From NCBI RefSeq assembly GCF_014356525.2, contig NC_052507.1:496001-560000 (forward strand): a DNA stretch of 64,000 nt, given 5' to 3'. The position numbers were made by a program, and so were the translations under genes. Source of the stretch: Nilaparvata lugens. Its lineage: Eukaryota; Arthropoda; Insecta; Hemiptera; Delphacidae. Positions 1 through 11,712 of this stretch are shown here, in pieces. Positions within the stretch are counted from its first letter, which is position 1. Each line of letters begins with the position of its first letter. The notes beneath the pieces were generated by a model, which was given only the letters and a program-made list of their open reading frames with translations, was not told the DNA's origin and did no database searches.

Positions 1-8
1 ACATTTTT

Positions 9-1448
9 ACTTTCCTTGCCCTACTACCATAGGTAAGGAAAGTATTGCTTTCCAAAAAAAATTAAGGTACCTCAATTTCAAGTTTTCTATACGTTTCAAG
101 GTCCCCTGAGTCCAAAAACATGATTTTTGGGTATTGGTCTGTGTGTGTGTGTATGTGTGTATGTGTATTTGTGTGTGTGTGTGTGTGTGTATGTCTGTGA
201 ACACGATAACTCCATTCCTAATTAACCGATCGACTTGATATTTTAAACTTAAGGTCCTTATGCCGTGAGGACCCGACAATAAGAAATTCAATAAAATTCA
301 ATTCAAGATGGCGGAAAAAATGGCGGATAATTACTAAAAAACCATGTTTTTCACGTTTTTCTCGAAAATGGCTCTAACGATTTTCTTCAAATTTATATCA
401 TGGATAGCTTATTATAAGCACTATCAACTGGCATAAGTCTCATTTCAGGGAAAATTTAAGGAGCTCCGTAATATTCTTTAGAAAAATGGGGGGAAATGAC
501 TAAAAAACCATGTTTTTCAAGATTTTCTCGAAAACGGCTCCACCGATTTTCTTCAAATTTGTACCATGGATAATCCATTCATAATCCCTATCAACTGCCA
601 TGAGTCTCATTTCTGGGAATATCCCAGGAGCTCCGTAATATTCTTGAGAAAAATGGCGGATAATGACTAAAAAACCATGTTTTTCACGATTTTCTCAAAA
701 ACGGCTCTAACGATTTTCTTTAAATTTATACCATGGATAGCTATTTATAAGCCCTATCAACTGACATGAGTCTCATTTCTGGGAAAATTGCAGGAGCTGC
801 GTAATATTCTCTAGAAAAATGGCGGATAATTACTAAAAAACCATGTTTTTCACGGTTTTCTCGAAAACGGCTCTGACGATTTTCTTCAAATTTATACCAT
901 GGATAGCTATTTATAAGCCCTATCAACTGACATGAGTCTCATTTCTAGGAAAATTGCAGGAGCTGCGTAATATTCTCGAGAAAAATGGCGGATAATTACT
1001 GAAAAACCATGTTTTTCACGATTTTCTCAAAAATTACTCGACTGATTTATTTCAAATCCATACTCTGTATAGTTATTTGTCAGCTCCATCAACTGGCATG
1101 AGTCTCCTTTTTGGGAAACTAATGGGGGGCTCACCCCATCCTTGAGAAATGGACTTTGTAACCTCCTTCTCGTGCATGAGGTAGGTAGGTAGAGCAGTCT
1201 ATAAAAATAACACATAGTCGAGACATTTCATCTGTAGAACAGCTGTTTTGACGACTTTTAAAAAATCATCTTATTTCACAATTTACACAAAGGAAAAAGT
1301 ACTCTGAAAACAATTCATTGTATACACACATATACAGTAGTCTGATCGTAGGTTCAAATAATTATGTTGCCGCCAATCGTCATTATGTTATTTCTCTAAA
1401 TTATTGTCGTTTAAGAATGAGGCTCCCAGTTCAATGAGCAAGGAAAGT
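9..1448. mobile_element. repeat family D, copy 1, with (GT)n and 167-bp subrepeats
   Basis: The ends are 11-bp inverted repeats ACTTTCCTTGC (9-19) and GCAAGGAAAGT (1438-1448). A GT microsatellite lies at about 140-190. From about 300 to 1060 a unit of about 167 bp is repeated five times (ATGGCGGATAA at about 320, 650, 817, 982). No transposase is seen, so it looks like a non-autonomous DNA element. A minus-strand frame (7-291) beginning [16 protein letters not shown] is kept in copy 2. Confidence 0.75.
300..1060. repeat. tandem subrepeats of about 167 bp inside family D
   Basis: Each unit carries the phrases ATGGCGGATAATTACTAAAA, TTTTCTCGAAAACGGCTC, ACCATGGATAGC and CTATCAACTG. Starts are spaced about 165-167 bp. 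Identity falls toward both ends of the run. Confidence 0.8.
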
Positions 1449-2312
1449 TGTGTGAGTGTACCACACCAGATTTTTTATTCAATACATGGATCCTGTCAAA
1501 CTCTTTTTGTCATACTTACTCAATTGCAGCTGTTTCCATGCATCAAATCAAGCTGGTAAACAGCTGTTTTCAGAAAAAGAAAACATGTGATTTTCATTAC
1601 AGCATACTGAGTAGTAGATCATATAATATGTTCTCTTTACAGTTGAGTATGTTAGGACTCTACTGAGTCCTAATATAATCTGAGTAATCAATATACTAAC
1701 TCAAATAATTAAAGAACTCATTTAAGGAGTTTCAAGTTATAAGAACTCATCTGAAATCTTATAATTTAGGCCTTTATTATTTTATTCGAGCTCGAAGGGT
1801 CTGTCTGTTATGAACTAGGCGCTACGGGCTAGGCCATGTTTATAGAATGCAGTAGCTCGAGCAGCAGCAGGTAATGGTTTCTGTTTATCAGCAATATTAT
1901 TCTTTCTGAGATAAGTATGACAAAAAATATTGTATGGAACTTGTACGGTAACGTATTTACCGCATTCGTATGATAATTCTGCCCTCAACTACGTTTCGGG
2001 CAGAAACAATCATACTTATGCGGTAAATAATCGTTACCGGACTTGTTACGTAAAGTACTATTTCCGACTTATGACTTTGCTTGGGTATGATAATGATATA
2101 ATATGTGAATAGTAAACATATTCAGTGGGGATCTATTTCCCTCACTCTATTTATATGTTTTGCCTGGCGCCAATCAATCACTTTGTGATTGATAAAAAAT
2201 AAATTAATGTTTTTTATTGAACAGATTAACGGCATGTTAACGGCTCACATGCATGACATAAGGCACTATCATAATATTGAAATGTAACATTTTGTCATTT
2301 TTGTGCTTGTAG
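1449..2312. other. no gene seen
   Basis: This is sequence between the D element and the first visible mannosidase exon, presumably intron. A local inverted repeat around 1945-2040 (GTAACG, TTTACCGCAT and ATGCGGTAAA) is the only structure seen. Confidence 0.4.
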
Positions 2313-2435
2313 ATAATGCAGGATCGGCGGTTGCTGCAAGATGATAATAGAGGCTTGGACCAAGGTGTGATGGATAACACACCTGTCATTTCAATCTTCA
2401 GAATTCTTGTGGAAGAACGCAAATCTGGATGTTAT
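2313..2435 (+). CDS. MAN2A: alpha-mannosidase II exon with QDDNRG motif
   Basis: The exon follows a pyrimidine-rich acceptor ending at 2312 and stops before donor GTAAGA at 2436. It is 123 nt (41 codons), phase 0 at both ends. Only the frame starting ATA ATG CAG is open. It encodes [14 protein letters not shown] and, near its end, [10 protein letters not shown], like 'RILLEKR' in animal Golgi mannosidase II. Confidence 0.85.
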
Positions 2436-5400
2436 GTAAGATATTTTTTATTGATCACTAGCTGGCCCGGCGAACTTCGTACCGCCAAATAGTTAATGCA
2501 TCTCATCACAAACTTTAGCTGGATGCACACCTGAGGAGGCGCGATGCGGCATTTTACATCCAGGTGCTTTTTGCTTATTGGTTTGAATGGAAGAACTCAC
2601 ACAGACTGAGTCGGGCATGGCGTGGAACGGTGTGATAAGGCAATCTCCATAAGATCAACACTTTGTATCACCAAGCCGCGCCTCCTCAGGTGTGCTTAGC
2701 CTTAGCTTAATCTTATTAAGAACTATATTTTTATGAAAATAATTCAAGAATCAGTATTTACATTTATATCTCAATATGGACTTCCTATGTGCTTAGTTAG
2801 TTGTACAGCAGTTTGTATTTTTAAATATAGTTGAATGCAGCTTGCTAAGAAATTGAATGGTATATCTCCTTGCTGCTTATTTTCCCGTGCATATTATAAA
2901 TTTTAAGCATTCCGAGCTCTACGACTCAAGTTTGGACGTCGTTCGTACCGTGGCATTATTATTAGAGATACAATTTTGTGAATCAGTAGAAAGAGAATAG
3001 AAAAAAGATCCACCGACGGCTTTTCTATGACACAATAATTATAACAATTTTTATTTCTGTGTGTGGCCAGCTCATAAATCTTCTCACATAAGGATTACAA
3101 TGTAATCCTCACATGTCATTTAAACTTTTTATAATATCTCATTATTTGTATTTCATTCATCCAAATAAAATGATAGTATCTTATTGCAAAAACTTTATTC
3201 AATTCTAGAAGCATAAACTGATTCCGTTTCATAAACTATTTTGTAAACACGTTCACATCAAATCAGAATCAGCTGACTTCAAGGTTATTTTACAGCCCTA
3301 GGGCCGTAAAAATTTTACCGGCCTGGTCAGAAAACAATCACTTTCGGCCTCCATATGACGCACGTAAACCAGCTCATTACATCCAAGTGGGGCGAAAAAG
3401 TTATTGTATGTCAAAATTTGAGGCTCGATTTTTATTTGTAATTATAGAATAATGACAATCATGTTCTTTATATTATACATAGAATTTGTCTTAGATCTTG
3501 GGATTTACTGACTGCAAAAATTCATTCATATATTTCCAAAACAAAAGAAAACTATATTGAGGTCCACTTTATAATGGCAGGGGAAAAAGATAGGGAAACA
3601 ACGTTGCCGATCCTCACTGTTTTGTCAATGCCTTCTTGACGGTAACTGATACAGGTTTATTAATGTGATATTAACTGTTCATTCTCGTTTAAAATAATCA
3701 ATTAAGCAGGGAATTATATTTTTCAATAATTTCATAATGAATTTCCATAAGATGTAATATTTTGTTAATTCATTATTAATTATACATTGTTAAAAGCTGA
3801 TCTAGCAACAGAGCAAAGCGAGAAAGAGATAGCGCTATCAGCTTTGTTGAATGATAGACAAGGATAGCAATACCATTGCAAATCAAACACTGCCATTATA
3901 ACGTGGACCTCACTATAGTGACATACCAATTCTATAGTGAGGTCCACGTTATAATGGCAGTATTTGATTAACATTCGTGTTGCTATCCTTATCTATCATT
4001 CAACAAAGCAGATCGCTTTACTCTATCTAGCTCCGCAACGTTTCCAGATCGTTTTTTATCAATGTAGAAGTATAATTGATGAACAAAATATTCAATCTTA
4101 ATTATAAAAATTTATTATTGAATCATTCAAAAATATTTTTTCTTGGCGAATAAAATATAATTTATTGATTATTTCAAACAAGAATGGACAATTAATATCA
4201 CATGAGTTATACAGGAATCAGATATCTACTATAGAAGGCAGCGGTAACGCAGAGAATCGGCAACACTGTTGTCCTATCTGTCTGAACATGACTTCAAATG
4301 AGGGAACACTTTCTAGGACGCCTCATCTCAATTACAAGCGATTTGGAGTAGCCAGCCCGATCTCCCGATTTGGACCCTTGTGATTTTTTTCCATGGAGGT
4401 TTTTGAAATTCCTTGTTTATGTGAACCTTCTAAGGACACTACAATAATTTTAAGGCCAATATCAGGGAAGAAATTGCTATCATAACGCCTGTAATGCTGA
4501 CAGGAGTCATGACAAACACCAGAAATCGGTTTATTCAGTGTATGGAGAATGGGGGACGTCACCTACCTGATTTGATATTCAAAACTAATTGAAACAAAAC
4601 AGAGTGATTCTTAATTATGGTAAAATAATTAAATACGTGATAGTAGAGGTGAAAATAATAAAAAAAGTTCTTATAAACATATATCCATAAACGCTTCATT
4701 AGCGAGCTATACAGGGTGAAAGATTTCGCCCGGAATTCAGTTCCTTTGGTGAAATACACCGATGCTGAATTGTTTGGGGACTAGTTTTTGAGAAACTTAT
4801 GCTGGATTCATATGGAAAAATATCTGAAAAATTGAATAAAACTAGTCTGGAAGCTGTAGTGTGAGTAGTTTTTGAGAAAAAAGTTGAAATATGCAAAAAA
4901 TCTAAGTAGAAAAACTCAGACTTCTATGTTTGATGCCCAATAACTTTCTTTAATGACCAGTAAACAAACCATTTTTCGCAATAAAAATTGTAGATAATTT
5001 AATTCTGAAAAGAATTATGTAAGCTGTGTGAACTAAATTTGAATAAAAGTTCAATAAAATGTATTCTTATGTAGTACATTACACCACAAAAATTTGCTGT
5101 TTTATGAGGAGAGAACTAATAACTCATAGGTTGTAGCTGATTGCAAATAAAATATTCGGTTTTTTATGAAAAGTTTTATTTTTCTATGAAAGTAACATAT
5201 CTAAATCACATTAAACTTATACCAAAAGACTAAAGATGATGTTCAAAGTGACCTCTGTTGTTCTGATTGCATATGTTCAGACGTCTTCTCATCGATTGTC
5301 GGACCCGTTCAAATATTTCACCATAATTAAGAATCATTCTGTATATGTGTCTACATTACAAAAAATTAATACAAACTTTCTGATCCATACAAAGAGTTTT

Positions 5401-6774
5401 ATTCACTTTAAAAAAAGGAAGTTCTGTACATAATCGAGTAGTAATTATTAAATTTATAAATTATTTCAAGTTATTCACAACACACAAAAATATTATTTAT
5501 TTTGATTATAAATAAATATAATTATTTCTTTATCTGCAGAGTTTTTCGAGCGAGCACCCAGCCGGGCTGTTGTCCGAAGACTCCGAACTGGCACTGCACA
5601 GCCTGCAGTTCCCCGTCAACCGCCTGGTGTGGTCAAGCCCGGACGACTCACCTCCCCCTCCACCACCCACCGACATGATGACGTCATACTCGCCCGTCAG
5701 GGAGCCACCTAGTGTAGACATGCATCTCGTTACGCTAACAACGCTCAATGTGCGCGGAAATGTGTCTGCCGGTATGTATGCACACACAAAGTAACACGTG
5801 TTCTATAGTCAGGTCCACGTTATAATGGCAGTGTTTGATTGGCAATGGTATTGCTATCCTTGTCTAACATTCAATAAAGCGGATAACGCTATCTCTCTCT
5901 CGCTTTGCTCTGTTGCCAGATCGTCTTTTAACAATGTAGAATTCAAATCAAATCAAATTTTATTCACCAATTAACAACAAAATTAACAACAATTATGAAA
6001 TTAATGAAAAATATAATTTATTGCTTAATAAAATATAATTGATTATTTTAAACGAGAATGAAAGTTAATATTTAATCGGTATTTAGACATTTAATCGGGA
6101 TTAAAATTTAACCGGCTTTGGTGCAACCGGCATGTTACATGCCACTTGAGCTGTAATCAAATTCGTTGCTTCACGTAACAAACAATAATAATAATAATAT
6201 AGTATAGATCGCTATTGTGAATTTTATTAATTTATTTATTGTTCAAAATACTACAATCATAATATAATTATGACATTGAAGGAAAAACTAGGCAGAGCCT
6301 GTACTATTTCTCTCCAAAAATGTTGATACAAAGTTAATGTTGTCCAAAGTTTGAGGTTATGATATCACACACTGCTTCGTCACTTGGTTTTTGGTCCAGG
6401 AATAATGATTTATTGTAACTACTGTAAAACATACTCAGTTATTTACATGCAGAAATAAAGGATATTATTATTATCTTCAATTGGTTTTGAAGCATGTAAT
6501 GTTATTTTGACTTGTTACAGGTATCATAATCCACCGCACCCATATGGACACTTGCTTTAGGGCACACCTGAGCGGCCAGCATCCTCTCAGCGAAGGCACC
6601 ATTGACATATCGGCCCTCCTACCCTCCTCATCCTCCTCCTCCTCACAGACCATGCACAAGTCTTCGTTGAGCTTCACCCATGTAGACCGGCTGCCTCTGG
6701 ACAGGTCACAACCCCAGCCCGTTTGTGCCATGGATTTGGCCGCCTTTTGGATACCAAAACCGGTCAAGCATTGA
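2313..6774 (+). CDS. MAN2A: Golgi alpha-mannosidase II (GH38), C-terminal exons; 5' part outside window
   Basis: Three exons (2313-2435, 5540-5771, 6521-6774) splice in phase (0, 0, 1) into about 203 codons ending at TGA 6772-6774. The first carries [15 protein letters not shown], which matches the conserved 'DRRLxQDDNRGLxQG' stretch of class II alpha-mannosidases. The later exons follow the C-terminal beta-sandwich of the same family ('HLVTL', 'IIIHR', then the terminal beta strands). Family knowledge: Golgi mannosidase II is a type II membrane protein of the medial Golgi that trims two mannoses from GlcNAcMan5GlcNAc2 during N-glycan maturation. The catalytic GH38 domain and the membrane anchor are N-terminal and not in the window, so activity cannot be judged here. 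The gene converges on PRPF39. Lysosomal and other class II mannosidases share the DDNRG motif, but the C-terminal order fits the Golgi type best. Confidence 0.85.
3120..3400 (-). repeat. repeat family H, copy 1, inverted and partial
   Basis: Reverse complement of the first 280 bp of the family, from GGCGAAAAAG at 3400 to ATACTATCATTTTATTTGGA. Confidence 0.8.
3553..3918. mobile_element. MITE family A, copy
   Basis: Family A is an element of about 350-420 bp with terminal inverted repeats TAGTGAGGTCCACGTTATAA and the reverse complement. The interior contains 'ATTGCTATCCTTGTCTATCA' on one side and 'GATCGGCAACGTTG' on the other, with no ORF. This copy begins TATATTGAGGTCCAC and ends GTGGACCTCACTATAG. 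Empty-site evidence at 7865 suggests a TA duplication, so it is probably Tc1/mariner-type. Confidence 0.8.
3932..4285. mobile_element. MITE family A, right end lost
   Basis: The left terminal repeat is intact at 3932, 14 bp after the end of the previous copy. The interior is recognisable to AGAATCGGCAACACTGTTG near 4275, where the family match stops. Confidence 0.7.
5540..5771 (+). CDS. MAN2A: alpha-mannosidase II exon, C-terminal beta domain
   Basis: The acceptor TCTGCAG ends at 5539 and donor GTATGT starts at 5772. The exon is 232 nt, entering in phase 0 and leaving in phase 1. It encodes a loop with six consecutive prolines, then [15 protein letters not shown], matching the 'DIHLVNLRT' strand of the family. 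It is richer in GC than the surrounding sequence. Confidence 0.8.
5801..6095. mobile_element. MITE family A, partial, joined to a piece of family B
   Basis: The left terminal repeat (CTATAGTCAGGTCCACG) starts at about 5803, 30 bp after a mannosidase exon. The interior runs to TTAAACGAGAATGAAAGTTA. It then joins sequence ending GGCTTTGGTGCAACCGG near 6137, the end of family B. Confidence 0.65.
6225..6430 (-). mobile_element. 3' end of a LINE, inverted
   Basis: The reverse complement ends in an AAT/AAATAA-rich tail and matches the segment at 55340-55595 (phrases GAGGAAAAACTAGGC..., GTCCAAA, ACACACTGCTTCGT). There is no coding sequence. Confidence 0.55.
6521..6774 (+). CDS. MAN2A: alpha-mannosidase II last exon with stop
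   Basis: The acceptor TTACAG ends at 6520. The exon opens in phase 1, giving [14 protein letters not shown], like the 'ALILHRKGFDCRF' segment of the family, then a serine run, SLSFTH and [10 protein letters not shown], like the final 'MEISTFRIQL' strand. Stop TGA is at 6772-6774. The last 19 codons fall inside the first unit of a tandem repeat (6718-7030), so the very C-terminus could be repeat-derived. Confidence 0.8.
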
Positions 6775-7030
6775 CGCTTCTAGGTGATTTAGCTCTGTGG
6801 TGTAGGGTAACGGGTGGAACATTGAGCTAGGAAACAACTAGAGGTGGCACTGATTGAGGTTGCGTAACCCGTTTGTGCCATGGGTAACAAAACCGGCCAA
6901 GCATTGACGTTTCTAGGTGGTTTAGCTCTGTGGTGTAGGGTAACGGGTGGAGCACAGAGCTAGGAAACAACTGGAGGTGGCACTGATTAAGGTTGCCGCA
7001 ACCCGTTTGTTCCATAGATTTGGCCGTCAG
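6718..7030 (+). repeat. tandem repeat starting inside the mannosidase stop-codon exon
   Basis: The phrase CCCGTTTGTGCCATGG recurs at 6718, 6868 and (diverged) 7002, so units are about 150 and 134 bp plus a partial third. Unit 2 lacks about 16 bases that in unit 1 encode LAAFW. Unit 1 includes the stop codon. The other units lie in the 3' UTR. Confidence 0.8.
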
Positions 7031-7140
7031 TGCAACCTCGAGATGCTATTTGGCTCAGTGGAAAGTATTCATCCTTCTGTCCATTAACCTTGTAGTTGCC
7101 GACTTTGTAAATATGCCTGTTTTATTTTAATGATTGTTGT

Positions 7141-8100
7141 CCGGTTTCTAGGACACTTATTAAGTCTGTGCAAAGGCAAAAAATAAACTTTCTACTTGTG
7201 ATATTTTTCTATGTTTTTCGATTTGTATATCATCAAGCTATCAAAATGAAAAAGTTTTCTCAGGAAAACATTTTTTCCGATCATTACTTTTTGATATATG
7301 AGCGCCTAAAGTTTGAATTTTTGGAACAGAACATTTCAAATTCGGTAAGATATAAATCCATGAGATTTAGAGGATGGATTCTTCATTGTATTGTTGATCT
7401 AGTAAAATAAAAATTTTCTGAAAATATCAATTTTTGGAAAAGTTATTCAATTTACCAAAAATAACTCAACTGAAAGTTATTTTTGGTTAATTTTAGTAAA
7501 TTGAATAAACTATCTTAAAAAGTCATATTTTCAGTAAATTTTTTTTAACAGATAAACAATACCATGAACAATCTATCCTATAAATCTCATGGATTTATCT
7601 CCTACCGAATTTGAAATGTTCTGTCCCAAAAATTTAAACTTTAGGCGCTCATATCTCAAAAAGTAATGATCAGAAAAAATGTTTCTCTGAGAAAACTTTT
7701 TCATTTTGATAGCTTGATGATATACGAATCGAATGACTTTGTAAAATATCACAGGCAGAAAGTTTATTTTAAGCCTTTGCACAGCCTTAAATCTGATGAA
7801 CCATAACATCTATATAAAATCTGTACGTTGAATTGTTCATATTCTTGAGATTTAATAAGTGTCCTATAGTGTGGTCCACGTTATAATGGCAGTGGATAAA
7901 GATAGAAGAATAGCGATGCCGATTCTCTGCATTAATTATATTTCTACACTGTCAAAAACATAATTGTCATCGTTGTAGACCTAGAAAAGGATAGTACCAC
8001 CGGCTTTATCGAATGATAGACAAGGATAGCAAAACCAAAGTTGATCAAATACTGTCATTATAACGTGGACCTCACTATAGAAACCAGACCTAAATTATTG
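7141..8100. mobile_element. foldback element P with a MITE A inside
   Basis: The left end CCGGTTTCTAGGACACTTAT (7141-7163) and the arm to about 7410 are repeated in reverse from about 7570 to 7862. The right end is split by a family A copy and resumes GAAACCAGACC at 8083. Arms are roughly 300 bp. A small relative lies at 44330-44430. Confidence 0.7.
7863..8082. mobile_element. MITE family A, short copy inserted in foldback P
   Basis: Both terminal repeats are present (TATAGTGTGGTCCACG and GTGGACCTCACTATA). Around it, the P end reads CC-TA | element | TA-GAAACC while the intact end reads CCTAGAAACC in reverse, so the insertion duplicated TA. Confidence 0.75.
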
Positions 8101-8210
8101 TTATCCGGTTTCTAGGATACTTATTAAATCTTAAGAATATGAACAATTCAACATACAGATTTCACATAGATGTTATGGTTTATTAGATTTAATAAGTAGT
8201 TAATAGTAAT

Positions 8211-8555
8211 CTATAGTGAGGTCCACGTTATAATGGCAGTGTTTGATTAGCCATGGTATTGCTATCCTTGTCTATCATTCAACAAAGCTGAAAGCGCTAT
8301 CTCTTTCTCGCTTTGCTTTGTTGGCAGATCGTCTTTTAATTCATCATTATGAAAATTCATAATGAAATTATTGATAAATATAATTTCTTGCCTTTAAAAA
8401 ATATAATTGGTTTTTTAAACGAGAATGAACCGTTAATATTACATCAATAAACCTGTATCAGCTACCGTCTATAGAAGGCATTGACAAGACAGAGTATCGG
8501 CAACGTTGTTCTTCTATCTTTCTCCACTGTTATTATAACGTGGAACTCACTTTAG
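8211..8555. mobile_element. MITE family A, full length
   Basis: Left end CTATAGTGAGGTCCACG, right end CGTGGAACTCACTTTAG. It is again followed by GAAACCAGACCTAAAT, so it also lies in a P-type end. Confidence 0.8.
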
Positions 8556-9379
8556 AAACCAGACCTAAATGAGTCAAATAAATAGTAATATAGCCCAAGT
8601 AATGAAGCTGCACACGAATCAATGAAACTTGTTTATTGGAACAGTTGAGCCTTAAGTGATATTAACTTCAAACTGTAAGCTCTGATTGGATACGAAGTAT
8701 TTATGTTATTTTTTTATTAGTTTAAAGTGAATCTATCTATAACTAACATGGTTGCTTCCCATTGATGGCAGCTGACAATTTGAAGTGAATGTCACTACAG
8801 TTTCTTATGCTTTTACCTCATTTTCATTAATTCGTGGTCAGTGAAACCTCTGTTAACCGTCAGTTATAGAACCCCTTGTATTCTTGTACTATACTGTAAA
8901 AATGTAATTAAGATAATGTAACTAATTTGAAATGATCAAGCAGTGGAGTATTGTAAATTTAAAAAAAATATTTACAAAATGATGACAATTCTCAGCATTT
9001 ATTTTGTTACAAATGAGTTGGATTTTCAATTTTACATGGACGTATAACAGAGACCATGACGGTTAATCGAGGTTTTTGCTGTAAATGTTTGACAGATTAT
9101 CGTATTTGAGAAAGTATCAATTGCAATAATAAAATTGAATTGTATTTGTGTTTGGCACACTGTATTGAATTGAATAATTTCCTTCATTAAGGTCGGAGTT
9201 AGGACTCCAGATCCTCTCTGTCAAACAACCCTAACTGTAGAGTAGTGGAAATTATAATTGTGAAAAGTGTCACACCCACTTTTGTAAAAAAATCAGTTTC
9301 AAATTACTTTCAAACACTAGAATATTTTCTAAAAATATCACGAATTTATCACAACACCTATGGTGTTATAGACAATATT
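8556..9379. other. no gene seen
   Basis: AT-rich sequence downstream of the mannosidase gene. No ORF, repeat copy or RNA gene was recognised. Confidence 0.4.
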
Positions 9380-9803
9380 CTATAGTGAGGTCCACGTTAT
9401 AATGGCAGAGTTTGATTAACAAATTATATTGCTATCCTTGTCTATTATTCAAAGCGGATAGCGCTAGCTCTTTCTCGCTTTGCTCTGTTGCCAGATCGGT
9501 TATAAACAATGTCGAATTATAATTAATATTAACAAAATATTTAAACTTGGTTATAAAATTATTGAAAATATAATTTCTTGCTTGATAAAAATATAATTAA
9601 TTATTTTAAACGAGAATGAAGAGTTAATATTACATCAATAAGTCGGTATCTGCAATTGATTATTTTAAATGAGAATGAACCGTTAATATTACATCAATAC
9701 ACCTGTATCCCTACCGTCTATAGAAGGCATTGACAAGACAGAGTTCGGCAACGTTGTTCTGCTATCTTTCTCCACTGCCATTATAACGTGGACCTCACTA
9801 TAG
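9380..9803. mobile_element. MITE family A, full length with internal duplication
   Basis: Ends are CTATAGTGAGGTCC and GGACCTCACTATAG. The interior phrase 'GATTATTTTAAACGAGAATG' with 'TTAATATTACATCAATA' occurs twice (about 9597 and 9660), explaining the length of about 424 bp. Confidence 0.8.
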
Positions 9804-10363
9804 GGTTTCATTATGGATGAATATCACCATATCTCACTAAAAACAGTATCAAAAATACTTGTAAATTTGTTAAACCAATAAAAATACTAATATTATTCTC
9901 AATACATGTACGAATTACTTCTAATATACTTTAATTGATACTTCCTCTAATACAATGATTGGAAAAGGTTTAGTTGAATATTATGAGTTGATTATTTCTT
10001 GTAAATAGCCTACTCTATACCTATCTGATTTCTAAATCAAATAGTACGAGAAATCAAAGTTTTACGTCAATACGACGTCTGACCACGGTTAATATACATG
10101 CGAATTTCAGCAAAATGTACCCTTTATAAGAATAATTATTTTTCTCAAGCTGTGTTGCAAGGTGGTATAGTGAGATTTCTCTTTTAAATGTTAGCATTAT
10201 TTTAGCGAGAAGCGTTGATGTTAACCACAATGAATACTGACAGAGTTGAATCATCTGTAGAACTGTCTTCGAATTTTTAGATGACTAATTATTTATATTA
10301 TTACTATTAAAGTAATCTTTTTGGAAATTATTAAATAAAGATAGAGCTTGTGTTAAGTCTGGT
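9804..10363. other. no gene seen
   Basis: AT-rich sequence without recognisable genes. A minus-strand frame at 10054-10254 has no family resemblance and is taken as chance. Confidence 0.4.
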
Positions 10364-10721
10364 AGGGCCGGGTTCCGAGCTCGGGATTTAGCTAAGTTCT
10401 AGACTTTAAACAGATGGAGTCAGAAAATTGGCTTTCCGAAACGGGACGCAGTCGCAGTCCACGTTTAAATTAAATTTCGAAGAACTAATAAATTAAACAC
10501 AAAATGAAATAACAAGAACATAGTGTAAAGTTTCAGCAATTTTGAATTATTTAGGAATGTTTCATTTCGTCATGGAAAAACGTTTCCAATTATAGAAATG
10601 AGAAAATAAAGATTACCATAAAAGCTGCGACTAAGCCCCGTTTCGGAAAGCCAATTTTCCAACTCCAGCGGTTTAAAGTCTAGAACTTAGCTAAATCCCG
10701 AGCTCGGAACCCGGCCCTTAG
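10364..10721. mobile_element. MITE family C, copy 1
   Basis: Family C is a foldback of about 360 bp whose arms read GGGCCGGTTTCCGAGCTCGG, ATTTAGCTAAGTTCTAGACT and GGCTTTCCGAAACGGG, mirrored at the other end. Here both arms are clear (10364 and 10718). No ORF. Confidence 0.8.
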
Positions 10722-11460
10722 TTTCTCTTGCAAACACTGTGATGATATATTGTGCTTGTATGAGGGAATGTATAAGAAATTTGTGCTGTGTTAGACTCTA
10801 AGAACTTTATATTTATTTGTTTTCATTTATAGATGTAATTCACTGTTGATTTAGTTTTAATTGTATTTTATGGCCGTTTATGAGGTATTCGTTATTGATA
10901 ATTATGTCCTTGATTCAACTTGATTTTGTTGAGAATATTCCTACTTGATCAGATATATAGTGGGATGACATGTGTATAAGGTCCACGAATACTAAGTAAC
11001 GGTAGGCCCTATTCTTGTAACACTCAACATTTTTTGTTTTCCAACTTCAAACTAGTGAGATTTTAGAAGTCACAAAGCAACTATGTCACAAACATTTGCT
11101 TTAATTTCATATATTTATGTTTAAATATTGAGATATTTTTGCTTGTCTATTAGTTATTTTCTCTGTAGGTCACAAAGTAATTATTCTTGTCACAAAGGGT
11201 TTGCCATAATTTAACGTTTATTTTCATAAAATTACGAGTATTTTATTGTTTTGTTTTTTGAGTAATGATTGATACACAAATTATCATGACATTATTTCCT
11301 ATTTTGATATAATTTTGTGTAGGAATATTATGGGGGTTTTCACGTTTCACTAAGTAATAACTAGTTTGCCTTTAATATCTATTCTCGATAATATAATTTT
11401 ATACAGTAATTTATTAAATATAGTGTTGTTTGAAAAAAAAATTGTTTGAAGAAATGTCTT
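10722..11460. other. no gene seen
   Basis: AT-rich sequence. The phrase GTCACAAAG recurs four times (about 11070-11200) without a regular period. No gene recognised. Confidence 0.4.
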
Positions 11461-11577
11461 TGGCCCGGTTACACAAAAGCCGGTTAAATTTTAACCGTGG
11501 TTAGTTTCACGAGAACCAATCAGAGAAGGCCTTTTTGATAAGACGGCTTCTCTGATTGGTTCTCGTTTTAATTGTTC

Positions 11578-11712
11578 ATGTTTTAATGTCGCAAACAAAA
11601 TTACTTTGTCACAAATTTTGAACAAGCTTAATTGTCATTAATTGATAAAAGAAGCTGAACTGACTTTTGTAAATGACCTTCAAAATTATTATTTCAACAG
11701 TATAAGTTGCAT
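11578..11712 (+). repeat. direct repeat, left copy
   Basis: Begins TGTTTTAATGTCGCAAACAA and ends near TCAACAGTATAAGTTG. It matches 16213-16337 with small gaps. Confidence 0.75.

Larger units (their letters stand above)
2436..5539 (+). other. intron of alpha-mannosidase II with repeats
   Basis: This is the intron between the first two visible mannosidase exons. It begins with a repeat 'CTAGCTGGCCCGGCGAACTT' near 2459, holds an inverted copy of the H repeat (about 3120-3400) and two copies of MITE family A (3553-3918 and 3932-4285). The stretch 4290-5530 shows no gene or clear repeat structure. Confidence 0.6.
6775..8560 (+). other. 3' flank of alpha-mannosidase II
   Basis: After the tandem repeat the 3' flank is occupied from 7141 by a foldback element and MITE copies. 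I do not see where the mRNA ends. Possible poly(A) signals (AATAAA) occur as far as about 12533, so a very long 3' UTR is possible but unproven. Confidence 0.35.

Noticed and set aside
5570..5794. Separate plus-strand ORF and its minus-strand mirror at 5530-5787
   Set aside because: The plus frame is an internal part of a mannosidase exon that splices at 5771. The minus frame is a shadow of this GC-richer exon.
6477..6767. Minus-strand ORF of 96 codons
   Set aside because: It is antisense to the last mannosidase exon. Its repeated acidic run is the mirror of the serine codons.
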